From Micavibrio sp. (GTDB taxonomy: Bacteria > Pseudomonadota > Alphaproteobacteria > Micavibrionales > Micavibrionaceae), in contig NZAJ01000008.1 of NCBI GenBank assembly GCA_002687495.1, positions 1 through 38,613 of the forward strand: a DNA stretch of 38,613 nt. Reading direction: 5' to 3'. How positions within the stretch are numbered: position 1 is the stretch's first letter; the number at the start of each line of letters is the position of its first letter. A model generated the notes under the pieces. That model searched no databases, was not told the origin of the DNA, and was given only the letters and a program-made list of their open reading frames with translations. This document shows positions 25,912-34,601 of this stretch, piece by piece. The position numbers and the translations under genes are program-made.

Positions 25912-27243
25912 TTATTTAATATCCTCAATCTCAGCGCCTAGCTCATTCATCAATTTCACAAAATTCGGGAAAGATGTCTGAATAGGCGCACCATCATCAA
26001 TTTCTATCGGTTCATCACTCACACAGCCCAAAACCAAAAACGCCATCGCAATGCGGTGATCTAGCGCTGTTTCAACACGTGCGCCGCCTTTTGGTGGCTG
26101 CCCTGTCCCATGGATAGTCAAACTATCTTCACCCATCTCTAAATTCACACCGCACGCCTTAAGACCTTCTGCGACCATCAATAAACGATCGCTCTCTTTA
26201 ACGCGCAATTCTTCTAATCCGGACATATATGTCGTGCCCTCTGCACAAGCAGCCGCCATCGCAAAGACTGGAAACTCATCAATCATGCTCGGAACGATCA
26301 CTGGATCAAGCGTACACCCTTTCAAAGGCGCTCCACCCTTTACAACAATATCCGCAACATCTTCGCCACCTTCAATGCGCTGATGCTCATAACGCACATC
26401 AGCACCCAAAGCTTGCAATGCACGATAAACCCCATCACGACGATCATTCACACAAATCCCTGCCAAGCGCACCTCTGCCCCATCAATGAGCGTAGCAGCC
26501 ACCGCTGGGAAAGCTGCAGAGGATGGATCGCCTGGCACATCAATAGCGCATGGCTGCAAGTCTTGCCCGCCCTTTACTTTAATTGCTTGTGCACCATCGT
26601 CCAAAGTCTCAACGTCAACGTCAACGCCAAAAGCTTTAAGCATTTTTTCTGTATGATCGCGTGTAGGCTTTTCCTCAATCACACATGTCGTACCGCGGGC
26701 ATTCAAACCCGCCAGCATTATCGCTGATTTAACTTGCGCCGAAGCCACAGGCAATCGGTATTCTAGCGCTAAAGGCTGCGCGCTGCCTTTCACTGTCAAA
26801 GGCAAGCGTCCACCTTCACTAGCTTCAAACTCAACGCCCATTTCTGATAAAGGGTCCATCACACGCTTCATCGGACGCTTAGTTAAAGACGCATCACCAT
26901 CAAAGCGCGCTTCAATATTGTGGCCACCAACAACCCCCATTAACAAACGCGTTGAAGTCCCGCTATTTCCCATATCCAGTGTTTCTTCAGGTTGCTTCAA
27001 GCCACCTAACCCAACACCATGTACGCGCCACAAACCATCAGAGCCTCTCGTTATTTCTGCGCCCATCTGACGCATAGCCTGCGCAGTTGCTAAAACATCT
27101 TCACCTTCTAAAAGGCCGCTAATAATCGTCTCCCCAACTGCCAACGCTCCAAACATAAGCGAGCGATGTGAGATCGACTTATCACCCGGCACTTTGCTCG
27201 CACCTTTAAAATAGGAAGTTTTCTTAGATAGTAATGGTTTCAT
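25912..27243 (-). CDS. aroA: 3-phosphoshikimate 1-carboxyvinyltransferase (EPSP synthase)
   Basis: This 443-residue enzyme transfers enolpyruvyl to shikimate 3-phosphate in the shikimate pathway. It has VPGDKSISHRSLMFGALA near the N-terminus, MGNSGTSTRLLMGV, GDASLTKRPMKRVMDPL, the SAQVKSAIMLAGLNA helix and the C-terminal RVKESDRL and DHRIAMAF blocks. MGNSGTSTR rather than LGNAGTA places it near the class II, more glyphosate-tolerant type; this is inference from the motif only. It is the first gene of the 12-kb minus-strand cluster, with its promoter expected in 27244-27400, where I could not pick a clear one on that strand. Confidence 0.96.
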   Translation of the reverse strand: MKPLLSKKTSYFKGASKVPGDKSISHRSLMFGALAVGETIISGLLEGEDVLATAQAMRQMGAEITRGSDGLWRVHGVGLGGLKQPEETLDMGNSGTSTRLLMGVVGGHNIEARFDGDASLTKRPMKRVMDPLSEMGVEFEASEGGRLPLTVKGSAQPLALEYRLPVASAQVKSAIMLAGLNARGTTCVIEEKPTRDHTEKMLKAFGVDVDVETLDDGAQAIKVKGGQDLQPCAIDVPGDPSSAAFPAVAATLIDGAEVRLAGICVNDRRDGVYRALQALGADVRYEHQRIEGGEDVADIVVKGGAPLKGCTLDPVIVPSMIDEFPVFAMAAACAEGTTYMSGLEELRVKESDRLLMVAEGLKACGVNLEMGEDSLTIHGTGQPPKGGARVETALDHRIAMAFLVLGCVSDEPIEIDDGAPIQTSFPNFVKLMNELGAEIEDIK

Positions 27244-27352
27244 ATCACCTACAGCCTTTATGAAGATATCTTGCTAATAGCTATACGCACCCCTCAATTA
27301 AAAGGCAACGATCAAAGTTACCCACAACACGATCACGTCTATTCATAAAAAC

Positions 27353-27381
27353 TTGCATAGCGCATAATAAATTACTATATT
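27353..27381 (+). promoter_or_regulatory. Sigma70-like promoter for the 27420 gene
   Basis: TTGCAT (27353-27358) and TATATT (27376-27381) are 17 nt apart. The start would be near 27388, about 32 nt before the ATG. Confidence 0.5.
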
Positions 27382-27419
27382 GCCTTAAATTAACACATTG
27401 TAACAATTTATGAGGCATA

Positions 27420-27713
27420 ATGAGCAACAATAATCCTATTGAAGAACTCAGGCGAATTTTCGCCGAACACAATGACCCCCAAAGCCAAATACAATTATCT
27501 TTACCGGCTATCGCACAAATCGACGCACAAACCGCCCGTAACGATAAAGAGTTAAAAAACACTATAACGAAAGCGCTCTATCTAGCCGCAGATCAAGGAA
27601 ACTCATGCCAAAGAGAGCAAGCAAGAATTCTTGCACAAGGCGGACGCATAGATAGCAGTGATCAAATCGACATACACTACATAGTCAAAAACAAAGCCAG
27701 AGCGCCTATCTAA
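27420..27713 (+). CDS. Hypothetical small soluble protein (97 aa)
   Basis: ATG 27420 has GAGG closely upstream and a good promoter at 27353. The protein is hydrophilic, rich in Gln, Ala and Asn and predicted mostly helical, with no signal peptide or membrane helix. I do not recognise a family. A slightly basic C-terminus (HYIVKNKARAPI) is the only marked feature. It is a single gene between the divergent aroA cluster and the convergent GGDEF-EAL gene. Confidence 0.65.
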   Translation: MSNNNPIEELRRIFAEHNDPQSQIQLSLPAIAQIDAQTARNDKELKNTITKALYLAADQGNSCQREQARILAQGGRIDSSDQIDIHYIVKNKARAPI

Positions 27714-27718
27714 ATATT

Positions 27719-27744
27719 AAAAAGCCGGCTCTATAGACCGGCTT
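27719..27744 (-). terminator. Terminator between the 27420 gene and the GGDEF-EAL gene
   Basis: AAGCCGG (27722-27728) pairs with CCGGCTT (27738-27744). On the minus strand it runs into a T tract (TTTTT, to 27719), so it ends the GGDEF-EAL transcript. It can also act, more weakly, on the plus-strand gene. Confidence 0.75.
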
Positions 27745-27772
27745 CATAACTCTAAATAAGGATAGATTAGAC

Positions 27773-29947
27773 CTAGCTCTTAGCAAAGCTTGCGAGTTTG
27801 CCATCATACTGCCCTGCAAACTCCAAGAAATCTGCCAAAGGCACAGGGCGTGAATAGCGGAAACCTTGCACCTCATCACACCCTTCATCAATCAAGAACT
27901 TCTCATGTTCTAATGTCTCCACACCTTCCGCAATCACCTTCAAACCTAATGAGCGGCCCAGCGCAATAATTGTTCGTGCAATCGAGGCATCATCAGGATC
28001 ATTCAGCGCATTACGAATAAAGCTCTGATCAATCTTCAAGCGATCAATCGGGAACTGACGAAGATATGACAGCGATGAATAGCCTGTACCGAAGTCATCA
28101 ATAGCAAGCTCCACGCCAATAGCGTGTAAATTCTGTAAAGTTTGGATCGTGTGCTGAATGTCATCCATAAACACGCTTTCAGTCACTTCCAATTCCAGCA
28201 TTTTTGGCTCAATACCAGTTTCTTCTATAAGCTGCTGTACATAAGCACAAAGATCACTTTGGATAAATTGCGCAGGCGACACGTTCACAGCAACACGGAC
28301 ATCCAAGCCATGCTTTTCTTTCCAATCTTTAACCGCATAACAAGCCGATTTCATCACCCACTCACCCATAGGGACGATCAAACCTGATTGCTCAGCCACA
28401 GGAATAAAATCACCCGGTGAAATATAAGCGCCACCTTCTTTACTATTGTCAGGCTTCCACCAACGCAGCAGCGCTTCCGCACCAATAATCTCACCAGTTT
28501 TCAAATCTAATTGCGGCTGATAGAACAATTCAAGCTGATCATGCTCCATTGCATCACGCAAATCTCTAAGCATCTGAAAACGAACCTGAACCGCGCGATC
28601 AAAGTCTTCAGAATATTCTTTAATCGTATCGCGCCCATCTTCTTTAGCACGATTAAGTGCAATATCAGCATTTTTAAGCACTTGATCTGGCTCTATCCCG
28701 TCATCTGGATATGTGGCCACACCAATAGAAGAGCGCACCTGAAATTCTTCATTAAACACTCTAAATGGCTCATAACGAATAACATGAGCAATCTTATCAG
28801 CAACCTCACGCGCACTATTAACATCGCCAGTCAAAGGCATCATGATCGCATATTCATCCTCACCGCTTCGCGAAACCATAGCCGCCTCAGGCATTGCACT
28901 TCTGAGACGTTTAGCGACACCACGCAAAATCGCATCACCAACATTATGGCCCATCGAATCATTAATATCTTTGAAATGGTCTAAATCAACTGTCACCACT
29001 GCAAAACGCTCGTTATTATGCCCTTCAGCAGCAGCTTTCCTTGCTTTCTCACTTAATGTTTGCACAAATAATGTACGGTTAGGCAAGCCAGTCAACGTAT
29101 CATAATAAGCAAGCTTATGAATTTTATCTTCGGCGGCACTTTTAATGCGCGTTAAGTTATCTGCATTTTGCTTCACAACCTTAAAAGCAATATCAATAGC
29201 CGCACCAATCTCATCATTAGGATCATAAGGAGAATCTTCAAGCTGCGGGTTTTCAGGATCACGCACAGCCATTTGTAGATTATCACGTAAGAACAAAATA
29301 GGCTCAAGCAACCAATGCCCTAATGCAATCATCAAAACAGTTGTCACAAATGCTGACAACAAGAGCATGATAAAAATTGTCTGCTTCACATAGCTGAATA
29401 GTTCAGGCTGGATATGCGATGCATCCATACGAATAACCAAGTAATAAGAACCAGCAGCGCCATTACCTGTCGTTACAAATTCATAGCGCCCGCCATCAGT
29501 GCTTCTATATGTTTTTGAAATATTATCCTGGTCATAGAGTGTGATCACAGGCCCTTCACCATAGCTGCGTATAAGAGCTAAAGTCTCACCATCCAAGCCA
29601 ACACCATAAACTGTTAAACCGGCAACGCGCGTAATAGAAAGCAAACGGTTCACCTCATTCACATCAAACGGCGAGGTTAGGAGCTGAGTTGTTTTATAAT
29701 TCAATATAGGCACAACACTTGAACGCCCAATTTCGCGCAATTGATTTAAACGCTCTGTCTCATAAGCGCCCATACTCGAGAAATTTAAAATACATGTCTG
29801 TATAAGTAGAATCGTCATAAACGCTGCAAGCGTTATCTTCCAGCTAATTTTGCTTTTCCAGATTTGCACTGGAGAACTAACAAACTTAGCCTTAGATTTA
29901 TGATCTTTAACTTTAGATTTATTTTCCACGTATGACACTGCTTCCAT
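27773..29947 (-). CDS. Membrane GGDEF-EAL protein, probable c-di-GMP phosphodiesterase
   Basis: The protein has 724 residues. TM helix 1 (about 36-56), a periplasmic sensor of about 130 residues, TM helix 2 (about 187-212), a HAMP-like linker, a GGDEF domain (about 275-445) and an EAL domain (about 460-710). The GGDEF site reads GEDEY (362-366) instead of GGDEF, and no RxxD inhibitory site precedes it. The EAL site is intact: EALLRWW (491-497), LELEVTES, AIDDFGTGYSSL (616-626), KIDQSF and IAEGVET. It most likely degrades c-di-GMP, with the degenerate GGDEF as a GTP-sensing or structural module. ATG 29947 has only a weak ribosome site. The external signal is unknown. Confidence 0.9.
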   Translation of the reverse strand: MEAVSYVENKSKVKDHKSKAKFVSSPVQIWKSKISWKITLAAFMTILLIQTCILNFSSMGAYETERLNQLREIGRSSVVPILNYKTTQLLTSPFDVNEVNRLLSITRVAGLTVYGVGLDGETLALIRSYGEGPVITLYDQDNISKTYRSTDGGRYEFVTTGNGAAGSYYLVIRMDASHIQPELFSYVKQTIFIMLLLSAFVTTVLMIALGHWLLEPILFLRDNLQMAVRDPENPQLEDSPYDPNDEIGAAIDIAFKVVKQNADNLTRIKSAAEDKIHKLAYYDTLTGLPNRTLFVQTLSEKARKAAAEGHNNERFAVVTVDLDHFKDINDSMGHNVGDAILRGVAKRLRSAMPEAAMVSRSGEDEYAIMMPLTGDVNSAREVADKIAHVIRYEPFRVFNEEFQVRSSIGVATYPDDGIEPDQVLKNADIALNRAKEDGRDTIKEYSEDFDRAVQVRFQMLRDLRDAMEHDQLELFYQPQLDLKTGEIIGAEALLRWWKPDNSKEGGAYISPGDFIPVAEQSGLIVPMGEWVMKSACYAVKDWKEKHGLDVRVAVNVSPAQFIQSDLCAYVQQLIEETGIEPKMLELEVTESVFMDDIQHTIQTLQNLHAIGVELAIDDFGTGYSSLSYLRQFPIDRLKIDQSFIRNALNDPDDASIARTIIALGRSLGLKVIAEGVETLEHEKFLIDEGCDEVQGFRYSRPVPLADFLEFAGQYDGKLASFAKS

Positions 29948-30140
29948 AAGATTTTCTTTGATATTTTAGCCCATAACAGGAAACGCAGTAGGAAAGTTAT
30001 TATCCATGATTACACTCAATATGTACATGGCAAAAATTATAGAGAGAGATATTCCTTACACACACGCCTCATTCACATTCATTAGTTTATACTGATAATT
30101 ATTAACAAGGCCTTTAATTTTTAAAAATTTTTATAAAATT

Positions 30141-31373
30141 TTATTTATTTCCATAAAACTTATTTCCGTGCAATATAACTTTACGTCCATCTTCTAGACT
30201 ACAGGCAAACAAATAATCCTCACCCCCATCTTGAATCTTCAGCTTTTTTCTTAATATATCAACAGATTGCGGGAAATTTCGCACGCTCAAATGCGCTTTA
30301 CTCACGGGCATCTCCTTGCTCTTAGCAGCATACACCCCGCGAAGCGCAAAGCATCGCCCTGGAAACTCTGCTACATATTTGTCGCCCGTATAGAGATGCG
30401 TATGCTCTTGAATTTTTTTCAACCCATAAGAACTTGCTAATAATTTAAAGGCTCCAGCCTTGAGAAAGGCTGCGCTTGGCTCATAAAAATAACTTAATGG
30501 CGCGCTGTAGCTACACTCAGCATTTATCTCCTCGGCTCGGCTAAAACGTATTTGACGCAAAACATGCCCATCATCATCAATAGAAACAGCAATGATCGGC
30601 ACATCATCCATAGCCACAACTTCATTGCGTATAATATAAAGCACCTCTTTACAATCACCGCGCCACTCAACGATATGGACCTCACTCACGCCATAATTAG
30701 CACCCCGTAATGCTTCAATCCCAGACCAAACATCAAGCATAGGCGACGTTTTAATCATTAAAGCGCCTGTTCTTCGCATAAGCTCAGGAAGCATACTCAA
30801 AATATCAGGAGAACAATCCTCAAAGCGAAACTTACCCTTTGCTTTTTGATCACGCCTTTGCGGATCAATAAAAATAAGATCAACCCGCTCCATCTCATCC
30901 ATAAATACTTCCGCATCCATACAGCGCACTTCACATTGAGCAGGCTTTAAAATTGATAAATTATGCTCTAGCAAAGCCGCGCTCACTTCATCACGTTCAA
31001 TCACAATACCGCTTTTAAAATGCTTTAAGAAACCCCAAGAATCTGCACCCAAGCCACCAGTTAAGTCAACGAAACTCTCGCCTTCAAACAATCCGGCCTT
31101 ATATTGCGCGCACGCCTCACTCGAAGCCTGCTCCATAACAAAAGAGCTCGGAAAAATAATATCTTCATAGGCCAGCCAAGATGCCAGCTTCACAACAGCT
31201 TTCTGCCGCGCCTTGATCTGATCCAAAACCAACGGGTAATCCCATTCAGAAGAGGGGGCTTTTTTCAGCCCCAGCGCCTTCACATCCTCTTTTTCGTGAA
31301 TGCGAATAAACTCTTTTACATTTTCATCGAGAAGCTTTTGCCAAATCATGTGATATAGGGTAATGATTTCCAT
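30141..31373 (-). CDS. Class I SAM-dependent methyltransferase with THUMP-like C-terminal domain
   Basis: This protein has 410 residues. Residues about 100-180 form the SAM domain, with motif I FVDLTGGLGADSWG, an acidic loop VIERDEV and the catalytic-site FIDPQRRD (168-175), a variant of the DPPY-like motif. The C-terminal third (about 315-408, with a KAHLSVRNFPQSVDILRKKLKIQDGGEDYL stretch broken into strand-helix units) matches the THUMP-like domain described mainly in Bacteroidetes methyltransferases. Such proteins are presumed RNA or nucleic-acid methyltransferases; the substrate is not known. ATG 31373 or ATG 31349 (MIWQKLL) are both possible, as neither has a clear ribosome site. It diverges from pyrC with only 30 nt between them. 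About 190 nt downstream (29948-30140) hold no gene, only AT-rich sequence. Confidence 0.8.
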   Translation of the reverse strand: MEIITLYHMIWQKLLDENVKEFIRIHEKEDVKALGLKKAPSSEWDYPLVLDQIKARQKAVVKLASWLAYEDIIFPSSFVMEQASSEACAQYKAGLFEGESFVDLTGGLGADSWGFLKHFKSGIVIERDEVSAALLEHNLSILKPAQCEVRCMDAEVFMDEMERVDLIFIDPQRRDQKAKGKFRFEDCSPDILSMLPELMRRTGALMIKTSPMLDVWSGIEALRGANYGVSEVHIVEWRGDCKEVLYIIRNEVVAMDDVPIIAVSIDDDGHVLRQIRFSRAEEINAECSYSAPLSYFYEPSAAFLKAGAFKLLASSYGLKKIQEHTHLYTGDKYVAEFPGRCFALRGVYAAKSKEMPVSKAHLSVRNFPQSVDILRKKLKIQDGGEDYLFACSLEDGRKVILHGNKFYGNK

Positions 31374-31403
31374 GAAACAAAAACAGTAAAAAAGGAAAGA
31401 TAA

Positions 31404-32501
31404 GTGACAATTACACTTCCCTACTGGTACGATTTACATACACATTTGCGTCAAGACGCCCTTATTGCGCCAATCATTAAATCTCAGCTTGATATGGGCT
31501 GCGCCGGCATATTGGCCATGCCAAACACAAAGCCCCCAACAGCTAAAATCTTAAAAAGCGATGATCTTCCTTACTGGTGCATTGAAGGCTACCGTGATCT
31601 GATAAAACGTGAAGGCGGAGATCAATTCGACACACTCATCACCCCGCTATACCTAACACAAGACACAACAGTTGAGATGATCGAAAAGCTCGCCAAGCAT
31701 ATCGAAAACCCAGCCTGTAAATATTATCCACCACACGGCACAACAGGCGCTGATTTCGGCTATCCTTTCGAAAACTATTTCAAAAACGGTGTATTCGAAG
31801 CCATGCAAGATAATGGCGTAACACTCTGTATCCACGGTGAAGAGCATGCCCTACCGGCTGAGCGTTACTTCGATCGCACGACCAATGCTGAAGAGTTTTT
31901 CTACTCAACCCGTATGCCGCAATTAACCGAGCATTTCCCAAAGCTTAAAGTCGCTTGCGAGCATGTCACTACAAAAGTAGCTGTCGATTTCGTTCTGGCC
32001 CATGGCGAGAATATCGCAGCCTCCATAACGCCGCAACACCTCCTCTATACAGTAGGCCACCTGCTCCAAGGCCTTAAATATCACCTCTTCTGCCTGCCTC
32101 TTTTAAAACACGAAGAAGATAGAGCTGCCTTAAGAGCCGCGGCCACAGATGTAAATAACACTAAATTCTATGCAGGAACGGATAGCGCCGCCCATACCGT
32201 AAAAGCCACTGAGTGTGGCTGCGCAGCCGGATGCTTCACAGGCGGGATCGCGCCACAGCTCTACGCGCAAGGTTTCGAAGAGGCTGGCCTTGATCTCTCA
32301 ATTGAAGAAAACCAAACTATATTCAAAAACTTCCTCTGCCATAATGGTACGAAATTCTGGAGTCTGCCAACACCAAGCAAAACAATGACACTTATAAAGA
32401 AAGAAAGCGCTGTTGAGATGCTGGAAACTGCCGATGGCCCCATCACCCCATTACCGTTAGGGCTTGGACAATCAACAATCCCTTGGAGCTTAAAACTCTA
32501 A
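31404..32501 (+). CDS. pyrC: Dihydroorotase (homodimeric type)
   Basis: This 365-residue amidohydrolase cyclises carbamoyl aspartate in pyrimidine synthesis. It has the metal-binding H12-x-H14 in YDLHTHLRQ, the AMPNTKPP block, a candidate carbamylated lysine in CKYYPPHGTTG, IHGEEH, the CEHVTTK segment, the SITPQHLLYT block and the catalytic aspartate in FYAGTDSAAH. The start is GTG 31404, supported by AAAGGA 8-9 nt upstream. Its stop codon overlaps the stop of the convergent unknown gene within CTAA. Together with pyrF at 21836 it covers two pyrimidine steps in this window. Confidence 0.95.
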   Translation: MTITLPYWYDLHTHLRQDALIAPIIKSQLDMGCAGILAMPNTKPPTAKILKSDDLPYWCIEGYRDLIKREGGDQFDTLITPLYLTQDTTVEMIEKLAKHIENPACKYYPPHGTTGADFGYPFENYFKNGVFEAMQDNGVTLCIHGEEHALPAERYFDRTTNAEEFFYSTRMPQLTEHFPKLKVACEHVTTKVAVDFVLAHGENIAASITPQHLLYTVGHLLQGLKYHLFCLPLLKHEEDRAALRAAATDVNNTKFYAGTDSAAHTVKATECGCAAGCFTGGIAPQLYAQGFEEAGLDLSIEENQTIFKNFLCHNGTKFWSLPTPSKTMTLIKKESAVEMLETADGPITPLPLGLGQSTIPWSLKL

Positions 32502-33778
32502 GCTATAGCCATATTGATATTATTATTCACCTCGACAGGTGGCGGAGCAACATCATGATCCACATCATTTGAAGGCTCATTCATGACATCGAGTTTTGGA
32601 TCATAGTTATTAACATTACTCTGAGAAACATCAGCTATAACCTCGCCATCACTAATAATTTTTGCGGTAATAAAGTCAATTGCATCATCAATATTCTTAA
32701 TACCTGCGTCTAGAAGCTTGGCGCCATCAATAAACTTAAGTGCGTCATCCGCATTCTTAATACCATATTCAAGAAGGTCATCCGCATTATCTAAAATATA
32801 ATCTTCAAGCTTACCATCAGCAGCAGCTTCACTAAGCTCCGTCATTGTTTTCTTTGTAAAGCCCATAAGTTTACTCGAAATTTTATTAGACTTAATATGC
32901 TTCTCCACTTCCGCACGAATAGCCTGCGCCATTTGAACAGAAATCTTGTCTGGTTTCGGATCAGTTTGTAAAAACTGTGAAATTACAGGCCTATTAGAGA
33001 GCTTACCGACAACATCGTCAACAGAAGGGATACGTATATTGATCTTACTCAAGCCCTTCGTAGCAAGATCATCAACATAATCTGTCATAACTTTTGCTCG
33101 CTTCTCAACAGCAGGGATTTTCATAACGGCAGCAAAAGCCAATCCAACCCCAGTCTTAACTAGAGCATGCTGCTCTGCCTGAGCCATAAATTCTTCATTT
33201 TGCAAAGCCGCTTTAATTTGCTCCGGATCACTAACATCATAGCCAGAGTCAATCATCTCTTTAATGATAGACGAACCAAATTCCTTAGGCGCCTGCGCAA
33301 GAGCCCCAACTAAAGGACCACCTGCCATACCTGCAAGCGTTGCAACAATGTTTTCGACAAAAAACTCTGCAACATCTTCTAATTTATCACCGACAAAATC
33401 CAGAGCGCCCTCATTTGGCTGCGCATCACGCGCTTCATATTTATCGATCAATTCTTGCAATTCAGCAGCCTGCTCGACCATGCCCTTCAAAGGATTTTCA
33501 TTAGGGTCTGCGCCACTCTCTATCATAACAACAATAGCGCACATCTGATTATGGTGAACGAGCTTTGCAACCCCCTCATCCACACCGGGCGGAAGAGCAT
33601 CTATCGCCTGCGTGAGGCCGACAGATGCAATAGCATCACCAACATCGGATAAAAAATCACTTAAATTGTCAAAGGCTCGCATTACAGCAGCAGATTCCAT
33701 GCTCGCGGCATATGCTGCTGCTTCTATATTTGCCTTTCTTTGATCACGAACAGATCCCGCCACTCTGCGCCCCCCCAT
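32498..33778 (-). CDS. Large unknown protein with an ankyrin-like motif and an internal repeat
   Basis: The protein is 426 residues from ATG 33778 (MGGRRVAGSVRDQRK); a longer start at 33826 has no better support. There is no signal peptide. Residues about 75-105 read AKLVHHNQM...VVMIESGADPNENPLKG, which resembles an isolated ankyrin repeat. A Gly/Ala-rich segment (ATLAGMAGGPLVGALAQAPKE) could be membrane-active. The C-terminal part carries two similar units, YGIKNADDALKFI and AGIKNIDDAIDFI, and an acidic Asn/Pro-rich tail. Such composition occurs in secreted effectors and surface-associated proteins, but I cannot name a family. It is a single gene convergent with pyrC and co-directional with folE upstream, 113 nt away. 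Confidence 0.7.
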   Translation of the reverse strand: MGGRRVAGSVRDQRKANIEAAAYAASMESAAVMRAFDNLSDFLSDVGDAIASVGLTQAIDALPPGVDEGVAKLVHHNQMCAIVVMIESGADPNENPLKGMVEQAAELQELIDKYEARDAQPNEGALDFVGDKLEDVAEFFVENIVATLAGMAGGPLVGALAQAPKEFGSSIIKEMIDSGYDVSDPEQIKAALQNEEFMAQAEQHALVKTGVGLAFAAVMKIPAVEKRAKVMTDYVDDLATKGLSKINIRIPSVDDVVGKLSNRPVISQFLQTDPKPDKISVQMAQAIRAEVEKHIKSNKISSKLMGFTKKTMTELSEAAADGKLEDYILDNADDLLEYGIKNADDALKFIDGAKLLDAGIKNIDDAIDFITAKIISDGEVIADVSQSNVNNYDPKLDVMNEPSNDVDHDVAPPPVEVNNNINMAIA

Positions 33779-33891
33779 AGTATTAAATACTTTAGCATGT
33801 AAAAAATTAACGCAAAGTAAAAACAAACAGGGAAAGGGAAATAATGCTATAAATTATAGCAAACCTATCAAATATGAAAAATATGAAGGTA

Positions 33892-34509
33892 TTAATAATT
33901 CTTTTGAATCATCGTTAAGAAGCGCATTTGCGCTGCTGCATCATCTTTAAGCTTACCTTTAAAAGCTGTTGTCACAGTCGATGATGAACGTTTTTTAACG
34001 CCGCGAATAGACATGCATTGATGATCTGCATCCACATAAACAGCCACACCTTTAGGCGCCAAAGTTTCCTCAATCACATTCGCAATCGCATTAGTCATGT
34101 TTTCTTGAGAAACCAAACGGCTAGAGAGAATATCGACTATACGCGCAAGCTTTGAAATACCAACAACAGCTTCATCCGGCCAATAAGCCACATGCGCAAT
34201 GCCGTTAATTGGCACCATGTGATGCTCACAATGCGAAGTAAATTCAATATCTTTCACAAGCACAATGTCATCAAAGCCTTCAATATCCTCAAAAGTCTTT
34301 GAAAGCTCTTTTGCAGCATCTTGATTATAACCTTGGAAAAACTCATCATAAGCACGAATAACACGTGCCGGCGTATCAACCAGACCTTCACGATCAGGAT
34401 TCTCACCAATATAGCGAAGTAATGTACGCACAGCCTGCTCAGCCTCTTCTCTATCTGGACGAGCTTCATTATTTAGATTTTTATTCATGTCTACAATTTT
34501 CGATGTCAT
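33892..34509 (-). CDS. folE: GTP cyclohydrolase I
   Basis: This 205-residue enzyme starts folate and pterin synthesis by converting GTP to dihydroneopterin triphosphate. Zinc ligands are visible in FTSHCEHHMVPI and QCMSIRG, with a GISKLARIVD helix and a TVTTAFKGKL segment between and after them. The family block GENPDREGLVDTPARVIRAYDEFF is also present. ATG 34509 gives the normal length; an internal ATG 34488 is possible. It is divergent from cysS with a 92-nt shared control region. Confidence 0.97.
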   Translation of the reverse strand: MTSKIVDMNKNLNNEARPDREEAEQAVRTLLRYIGENPDREGLVDTPARVIRAYDEFFQGYNQDAAKELSKTFEDIEGFDDIVLVKDIEFTSHCEHHMVPINGIAHVAYWPDEAVVGISKLARIVDILSSRLVSQENMTNAIANVIEETLAPKGVAVYVDADHQCMSIRGVKKRSSSTVTTAFKGKLKDDAAAQMRFLTMIQKNY

Positions 34510-34601
34510 GTTACTTTATACAGTCTTTAGAATTTTCCGGTTGGTCTTAGCGCGATTTTGCTCTATTTTCCAGTAAAAAGTGACCCAATAGAGTTTTAAA
34601 T

